Positions 59,980 through 64,000 of a stretch of 64,000 nucleotides of DNA are shown here, in pieces. The first letter of the stretch is position 1, and each line of letters starts with the position of its first letter. The DNA lies in NCBI RefSeq assembly GCF_009882985.1, contig NZ_WTUZ01000022.1:533065-597064 (forward strand), in the 5' to 3' direction. The notes under the pieces are model-generated. The model had not been told where the DNA came from. It was given only the letters and a program-made list of their open reading frames with translations, and did no database searches. Source of the stretch: Paenibacillus silvestris. Lineage in GTDB: Bacteria; Bacillota; Bacilli; Paenibacillales; NBRC-103111. A program made the translations under genes and the position numbers.

Positions 59980-60003
59980 AAGATACACAATTGAAGCTAA
60001 ATG

Positions 60004-60048
60004 AGAGGCTATTCAGGAAGTTAACCTACTTCAACCTGGATAGCCTTT
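60004..60048 (+). terminator. Terminator after the YlbF-family gene
   Basis: AGGCTAT-CAGG pairs with CCTG-ATAGCCT, followed by TTG and T-rich sequence; an inner GAAGT/ACTTC pair tightens the loop. Confidence 0.75.
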
Positions 60049-60148
60049 GTATATGAAGAAAAGTAAGCGCTGTCAGGTTGCGAAATGTGTCGAAACTGTC
60101 TATAGTAAAAGGGGATTGTTGAATAGGAAAAGAGGACCTGAAACCGAT

Positions 60149-61204
60149 ATGGCTAAACAAAAAATCACGGAGCTAGATATCGTCAGAGCGATAGCTATCC
60201 TTGCTGTTGTTACGATCCACGTGACGGCAGACTGGACAGTAGATCCGGCTTTGAAGGGCAGCAGCTCGCAGTTGCTCATTTTATTTTTAAACAAAATAAG
60301 TTATTTTGCAGTTCCTGTGTTTATCTTTTTAAGCGGGATTGTGCTTTTCTACATCTATACGGACAATTGGAGCGCCAAACAGGCCGGCGTTTTTTATTGG
60401 AAGCGGGTCAGGCAAGTCCTTGTTCCCTATATTGTATGGTCGTTTTTCTACTATATTTATAATCCATGGCTATGGACGCCAGGACATCCATTTAAGATAG
60501 AACCGCGTGTGTTTCTGGAGCAGCTAAAATGGGCTGATTCTGGCTATCATTTGTATTTTATGATCATTATTGTGCAGTTTTACTTGCTTTTTCCGCTGCT
60601 GGTTTGGGCTGTGAGGAATGCAGCCTGGTTCCGCAAAACGCTAGCGCTTTGGGGTCTGGCCATTCAGGCTGGCGTGTACATATACAGCCATTGGTTCGGA
60701 GCAATCGATCACAAGCCGGAGCTGTGTATCACCTATTTCGGGTACTTCCTCATCGGAGGCGCGATTGGGATGAATTACGGAGCATTTCGTGCATGGCTGG
60801 AGCGGAACAAAGGTTGGGTTATCCCGGCCTCGATTCTCAGTGGCCTTGTCTACACATCACTCTATCTACTAGGCTTAAAGGGATATACGTTTGAAAATAC
60901 TTGGTTTGAGGTGCTCTGGCTCCTCTATAGCATTGGAATTGGCATTAGTTTCATCTGGGCCGGAAAGTGGCTTTTGCAAAAAGCAGCACCAGTGGCACGC
61001 TTCTTTGTTTCACTCGGCTCCGTGTCGTTCGGCGTATACCTGATGCATCCAGCGCTGCTTTCTCTATGGAAATACAAAGTCCATATGCCTGGCTCGATTG
61101 TGCTCTTTCATATGTACAATGCGATCGTGCTGGTGCTAATTGTAGCGATTCCTTGGCTATTAACGCTGCTGTATCGCAAGGTAAGGAAGCTGATTGGGAT
61201 TTAG
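60149..61204 (+). CDS. Acyltransferase 3 family membrane protein
   Basis: A 351-residue polytopic protein of the acyltransferase 3 (OatA/NodX-like) family. It begins ELDIVRAIAILAVVTIHVTA with the catalytic-type His in TM1, followed by FAVPVFIFLSGIVLFYIYTD, FYWKRVRQVLVPYIVWSFFYY, then about seven more TMs. It ends with SVSFGVYLMHPALLSLWKYK. Such enzymes move acyl groups onto cell-surface sugars or lipids, and no SGNH domain is attached here. ATG 60149 is chosen (AGAGGA upstream); in-frame codons back to 60047 are charged and lack a ribosome site. Confidence 0.88.
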   Translation: MAKQKITELDIVRAIAILAVVTIHVTADWTVDPALKGSSSQLLILFLNKISYFAVPVFIFLSGIVLFYIYTDNWSAKQAGVFYWKRVRQVLVPYIVWSFFYYIYNPWLWTPGHPFKIEPRVFLEQLKWADSGYHLYFMIIIVQFYLLFPLLVWAVRNAAWFRKTLALWGLAIQAGVYIYSHWFGAIDHKPELCITYFGYFLIGGAIGMNYGAFRAWLERNKGWVIPASILSGLVYTSLYLLGLKGYTFENTWFEVLWLLYSIGIGISFIWAGKWLLQKAAPVARFFVSLGSVSFGVYLMHPALLSLWKYKVHMPGSIVLFHMYNAIVLVLIVAIPWLLTLLYRKVRKLIGI

Positions 61205-61218
61205 TTAAGCAGCAAACA

Positions 61219-61260
61219 CAAAAGCCTGACGGGGTTGATCTCGACCCGTCAGGCTTTTTA
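61219..61260 (+). terminator. Terminator after the acyltransferase gene
   Basis: AAAAGCCTGACGGG pairs with CCCGTCAGGCTTTT; a T run follows. Confidence 0.95.
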
Positions 61261-61301
61261 TTTGTTTCTACCGACTCCTATGAGTCACCAGCTTGGACAG
61301 A

Positions 61302-61430
61302 GGGAACTGTGGTGCGCTATTTTGCCAATTTCACCTTATTCACATGCCACGGAGGCCAAATAACGCCCTGTAGTTCCGCTCAGATAGGAAAAAGCTTGTT
61401 TTCCTCCAAATTAGAGGACCACAGTTCCCA
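61302..61430. repeat. Intergenic 51-nt-period inverted repeat, locus III (family A)
   Basis: One forward unit, GGAACTGTGGTGCGCTATTT at 61303, faces two inverted units: GCCCTGTAGTTCC ending at 61377 and CCACAGTTCC ending at 61428. Their shared ...GTTCC blocks (61370 and 61421) are exactly 51 nt apart. It lies between the acyltransferase terminator and the end of the convergent ene-reductase gene. Confidence 0.75.
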
Positions 61431-61479
61431 CAAGATGAGCATTAGCGGAATTCTCTTTCCCGCTAGTGGGAAACCAAGA

Positions 61480-62508
61480 TCAATACCCGCGCAGATATTG
61501 CTGCGGGATATAGGGATGCTCATGCCCTAGCTGAACGGCAGCATGCGTTGCCCAATACGGGTCGCGCAGCAAGCCGCGCGCGATGGCCACAAGATCCGCA
61601 TCCTCGTTAACGATGACGGATTGCGCCTGTTCCGGTTCCGCCAGCATGCCGACGGCGATAACTGGCACTTGCAGCGCCTCGCGAATTTGGCGTGCGAAAG
61701 GCACTTGGTAACCGGGAGAATTACCCGGTTTCCGCTGCCCTGCAGGACCTTCCCCGCCTGAGCTCACATGAAACGCATCGACGCCTGCGGCTTGATACGC
61801 TTTGGCGAGTTCAATGGCGTGGTCAATATCATAGCCGCCGTCTGCGTACTCAACAGCAGAGATACGGAAAATAAGCGGCATGTCAGCAGGCATTTCTTTT
61901 TTCACCGCTTGAATGACTTCAACGCCAAATTGAGCTAGATTGTGCCCATAGACATCGTCTCTTTTATTCGTAAGCGGAGATTGGAACTGGTGGATTAAAT
62001 AACCGTGAGCTCCATGCAGCTCGATGGTGTCTACGCCTGCTTGCACCGCACGGCGGGCGGCATCGCCGAACAGCTTCACGGTCTCCCGCACCTCATCTGT
62101 CGTTAGAGCGCGTGGCATTTTGTAGGCATCTCCAGGGAATGGGATAGCCGATGGCGCGACAGGGACTTCCGCATCCTCAGCCTTGCGGCCTGCGTGGGCA
62201 ATCTGGATGCCGATTTTTGCACCGTGTGCATGAACGCCATCAATAATTCTGGCGAAAGCAGGAATATGCTCGTCGGACCAAATCCCCAAATCGTGATCTG
62301 TGATGCGGCCGTCAGGATGCACATCCGTCATTTCAATAAGGAGGAGGCCAGTGCCCCCGATTGCCCGGGAGAGATAGTGGACGTAGTGCCACTCTGTAGG
62401 TTTTCCGTCTTTTGCGGTAACTGAATATTGACACATCGGCGCCATGACAATGCGGTTTCTTATTTGTAAGCCTTTCAGCTGATACGGCGAAAATAAATCT
62501 TTTTTCAT
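61480..62508 (-). CDS. namA: NADPH dehydrogenase, old yellow enzyme (YqjM/NamA-like)
   Basis: A 342-residue FMN ene-reductase, close in length to B. subtilis YqjM (338). It opens DLFSPYQLKGLQIRNRIVMAPMCQY, with the cysteine that tunes FMN (VMAPMCQYS). The substrate-binding H..H pair is in GVDTIELHGAHGYLIHQFQSPL. FMN and phosphate motifs HVSSGGEGPAG and VIAVGMLAEPEQA follow, then ADLVAIARGLLRDPYW. It reduces alpha,beta-unsaturated carbonyls, quinones or nitro compounds with NADPH. It is divergent from a nitroreductase gene, which fits a shared response to electrophiles. Confidence 0.95.
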   Translation of the reverse strand: MKKDLFSPYQLKGLQIRNRIVMAPMCQYSVTAKDGKPTEWHYVHYLSRAIGGTGLLLIEMTDVHPDGRITDHDLGIWSDEHIPAFARIIDGVHAHGAKIGIQIAHAGRKAEDAEVPVAPSAIPFPGDAYKMPRALTTDEVRETVKLFGDAARRAVQAGVDTIELHGAHGYLIHQFQSPLTNKRDDVYGHNLAQFGVEVIQAVKKEMPADMPLIFRISAVEYADGGYDIDHAIELAKAYQAAGVDAFHVSSGGEGPAGQRKPGNSPGYQVPFARQIREALQVPVIAVGMLAEPEQAQSVIVNEDADLVAIARGLLRDPYWATHAAVQLGHEHPYIPQQYLRGY

Positions 62509-62520
62509 AGGAAGTACCTC

Positions 62521-62690
62521 CGAGGATATAGATATATGTGTTAATATAGATATAGGTATATATAGATATTAACCGCCGTTAGGTTGGAGCGGTTAGCAAA
62601 ACTATGTACCTTAGTATCGATGGTATTATAATTAAATTCAAGTAGTCACTTTTTAGTGCTATAGTTACAAAAAGTATACTAAAGGGAGAG
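62521..62690. promoter_or_regulatory. Divergent namA/nitroreductase control region
   Basis: Near namA, three iterated TATAGATAT-like blocks (62525-62570) lie within 50 nt. Near the nitroreductase, ACTTTTT (62649-62655) and AAAAAGT (62670-62676) form an inverted repeat ahead of TATACT (62676-62681), with a weak TTTAGT 17 nt upstream. Both patterns look like operators, for example of a MarR/HxlR-type electrophile sensor; no such regulator gene is adjacent. Confidence 0.5.
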
Positions 62691-62705
62691 AAAGGTTGCA
62701 TCTAT

Positions 62706-63434
62706 ATGAACGAAATTATTCAGTTATTGCAAAATCATCGCTCGATTCGCAAATTTACAGATCAAGCTGTCACAGTTGAGCAGCTAAAAGACATCCTAGT
62801 TTCCGCACAAGCGGCTTCAACCTCCAGTAACATGCAGGCATATAGCGTCATTCACGTATCGGATAGCGAACTGAAAAGCCAACTTGCCGCGTTCGCCGGC
62901 AATCAGAATTATGTCAGCGAATGTCCGGTGTTTCTCGTATGGTGCGCTGACTTGCAGCGCTACTCGCAGGCGTCGCACCAGCATGCGGACACACCGATAA
63001 GCGGCAATGCGGAGAATTTCATCATTGCCACTGTTGATGCTGCACTCGCTGCGCAGAATGCAGCCATTGCGGCCGAGTCGCTCGGACTCGGCGTTGTCTA
63101 CATCGGCGGGCTGCGCAATAAGCCCGCTGAGGTCTCTCAGCTGCTCGGCCTCCCGCAGCTGGTATACCCTATCTTCGGCATGTGCATCGGCGTGCCGGAT
63201 CAAGAGCCGCTGCAGCGTCCTCGGCTCCCTCTTGAAGCCGTATACCACGAGAATCGGTATACGGACAACGAAGAAGCGGTTCGTCAGTATGACGAGACCA
63301 TCCGCGACTACATGAACGTTCGTACGGGAGGCAAAGTCGATACGACTTGGTCGAAAGAGATGGCGGGCAAGGCGCTAAGGCCGCGCGAGCACATGAAAGC
63401 TTTCCTTAACTCGCAAGGCTTCGGAGAGGTGTAG
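62706..63434 (+). CDS. Oxygen-insensitive NADPH nitroreductase (NfsA/FRP family)
   Basis: A 242-residue FMN nitroreductase. Family segments are LQNHRSIRKFTDQAV (the RSxR FMN-phosphate motif), SAQAASTSSNMQAYSV, AAQNAAIAAESLGLGVVYIGGLRN, and PIFGMCIGVPDQEPLQRPRLP. The length and the GV.YIGG.RN region fit the NfsA/FRP type that reduces nitro compounds and flavins with NADPH. A block in the middle (about 62890-63400) is more GC-rich than the ends. GGGAGAGAAAGG precedes the ATG. It shares the intergenic region with namA. Confidence 0.92.
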   Translation: MNEIIQLLQNHRSIRKFTDQAVTVEQLKDILVSAQAASTSSNMQAYSVIHVSDSELKSQLAAFAGNQNYVSECPVFLVWCADLQRYSQASHQHADTPISGNAENFIIATVDAALAAQNAAIAAESLGLGVVYIGGLRNKPAEVSQLLGLPQLVYPIFGMCIGVPDQEPLQRPRLPLEAVYHENRYTDNEEAVRQYDETIRDYMNVRTGGKVDTTWSKEMAGKALRPREHMKAFLNSQGFGEV

Positions 63435-63548
63435 GTTTCGATTCTTTTCGCTGATGTACTCATATTGCCATAACTTGTCTCATACATATGAATGAGGAGA
63501 ATGAAGACAGGCTTGGAGAGTTCATCAGGCGAAAGGAGTGTGATCAGG

Positions 63549-63827
63549 TTGAAAGGCTTTAAAAATGTTGTGTACATGAGCGTAGCGCTGGGCATGCTGA
63601 TTTATTCGTTACCCCAATTGCAGCTTCGCGACGTTGGCTCCCTGCCAATGATTTTCAGCTGTATTTGGATCGCTATGGCGCTACTCGTTATTGCCTCTCA
63701 TTTGCACCAGATTCTAGGTGTGGATGAAGAGAAACGCAGAGAGCTTAAGCGCATTAACCGGATGAAAAAATGGCAGTTGGAGCAGCTTGTGCAAGGCCGC
63801 AGAAAAATGCTGCAATTTCGTAAATAG
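63549..63827 (+). CDS. Small membrane protein (92 aa), unknown function
   Basis: A 92-residue protein with two TM helices (about 6-22, VVYMSVALGMLIYSLPQL, and 32-51, FSCIWIAMALLVIASHL). A strongly basic cytosolic tail rich in Lys, Arg and Gln follows (EEKRRELKRINRMKKW and on to RRKMLQFRK). TTG 63549 is placed ten nt after AAAGGAG; other in-frame starts upstream are less well placed. No family was recognised. Confidence 0.65.
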   Translation: MKGFKNVVYMSVALGMLIYSLPQLQLRDVGSLPMIFSCIWIAMALLVIASHLHQILGVDEEKRRELKRINRMKKWQLEQLVQGRRKMLQFRK

Positions 63828-63856
63828 CCGAATGTAATCCTGTTAAGTTTTACATT

Positions 63857-63884
63857 TTGACAACGAACATATGTTTGGTATAAT
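63857..63884 (+). promoter_or_regulatory. Consensus promoter near the right edge
   Basis: TTGACA (63857-63862), 16-nt spacer, TATAAT (63879-63884). A terminator-like hairpin starts 12 nt later. Confidence 0.75.
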
Positions 63885-63895
63885 ACAAATGAAGC

Positions 63896-63922
63896 ATCCA
63901 ATCCAATAGGGTTGGATTTTTC
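63896..63922 (+). terminator. Hairpin with T run directly after a promoter (leader or small RNA)
   Basis: ATCCAA pairs with TTGGAT, followed by TTTTTCTT. It sits about 12-40 nt past the promoter at 63857-63884, so transcription may be attenuated before the next gene, which lies outside the window. Confidence 0.5.
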
Positions 63923-64000
63923 TTATTATAGAAGCTGTACGCATTGTTCTTGTTCTTTCCAACGTTTATACTAGTAGTACAGAGTAATACAGGAACAGGC

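Noticed and set aside
1..64000. tRNA, rRNA, CRISPR arrays, insertion sequences or prophage genes
   Set aside because: Both strands were read for conserved tRNA arms, rRNA segments, regular direct repeats with unique spacers, and transposase or integrase motifs; none was convincing.

Overview
The window looks like a low-to-medium GC, endospore-forming Firmicute of the Paenibacillaceae (a Paenibacillus-type genome). This is inferred from gene content: a sufCDSUB operon, cotJABC, a GerPF/GerPA-like germination gene, an array of YheC/YheD-like ATP-grasp proteins, mtnK-mtnA, YunD-, YfkAB- and YtvI-like proteins, and NlpC/P60 enzymes with Gram-positive signal peptides. Shine-Dalgarno sites are strong and TTG/GTG starts are common. 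No rRNA, tRNA, CRISPR array, transposase or prophage gene was seen.

Layout. 1-101: tail of an amino-acid ABC ATPase. 551-3891: YesM/YesN-type two-component pair. 3991-9528: ABC export operon (ATPase, lipoprotein adaptor, large FtsX permease, second ATPase with an AbrB-like tail). 9698-14130: sulfur-assimilation PLP enzyme, VanY-like carboxypeptidase, Gfo/Idh/MocA dehydrogenase and AraC regulator. 14351-16650 (minus): methionine-salvage mtnK-mtnA. 16851-18272: Dps, a small exported peptide, DUF1802. 18438-23730: complete sufCDSUB operon behind a Fur-box-like palindrome. 23903-26331: secreted and cell-wall proteins. 26449-29609: tightly overlapped cluster around a glutathionylspermidine-synthase-like ATP-grasp ligase and a DUF350 membrane protein. 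29617-36710: HD-GYP protein, a small molybdopterin locus (MoeB/ThiF-like, MoaD-MoaE fusion, a truncated molybdopterin-domain protein), YunD-like phosphoesterase, UppP and a second HD-GYP protein. 36781-42677: MMPL transporter, YfkAB radical SAM, CNNM/CBS protein, YtvI-like permease. 42773-44739: NlpC/P60 enzyme and cotJABC. 44740-47046: AT-rich, gene-poor stretch with an unrecognised secreted protein. 47047-51288: DUF218 protein, nagA-nagB, HAD phosphatase, GerPF-like protein. 51768-53195: zinc/cobalt efflux pair czcD-arsR. 53241-59483 (minus): five tandem YheC/YheD-like ATP-grasp genes. 59644-63827: YlbF-family protein, acyltransferase, a divergent ene-reductase/nitroreductase pair and a small membrane protein.

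The most unusual non-coding signal is a family of short intergenic repeat units spaced by 51 nt. Three loci (233-413, 51423-51600, 61302-61430) carry GGGAACTAC-type units in head-to-head inverted arrays. Two more (14242-14312, 47947-48132) carry a related TGGA-N-CC(A/G)NTTAAT unit, also with 51-nt spacing. The other main leads are the ATP-grasp/DUF350 peptide-ligase-like operon, the five-gene YheC/YheD array, the MoaD-MoaE fusion beside a truncated molybdopterin-domain protein, and an ABC ATPase ending in an AbrB-like domain. All calls come from reading the sequence; no database search was run.
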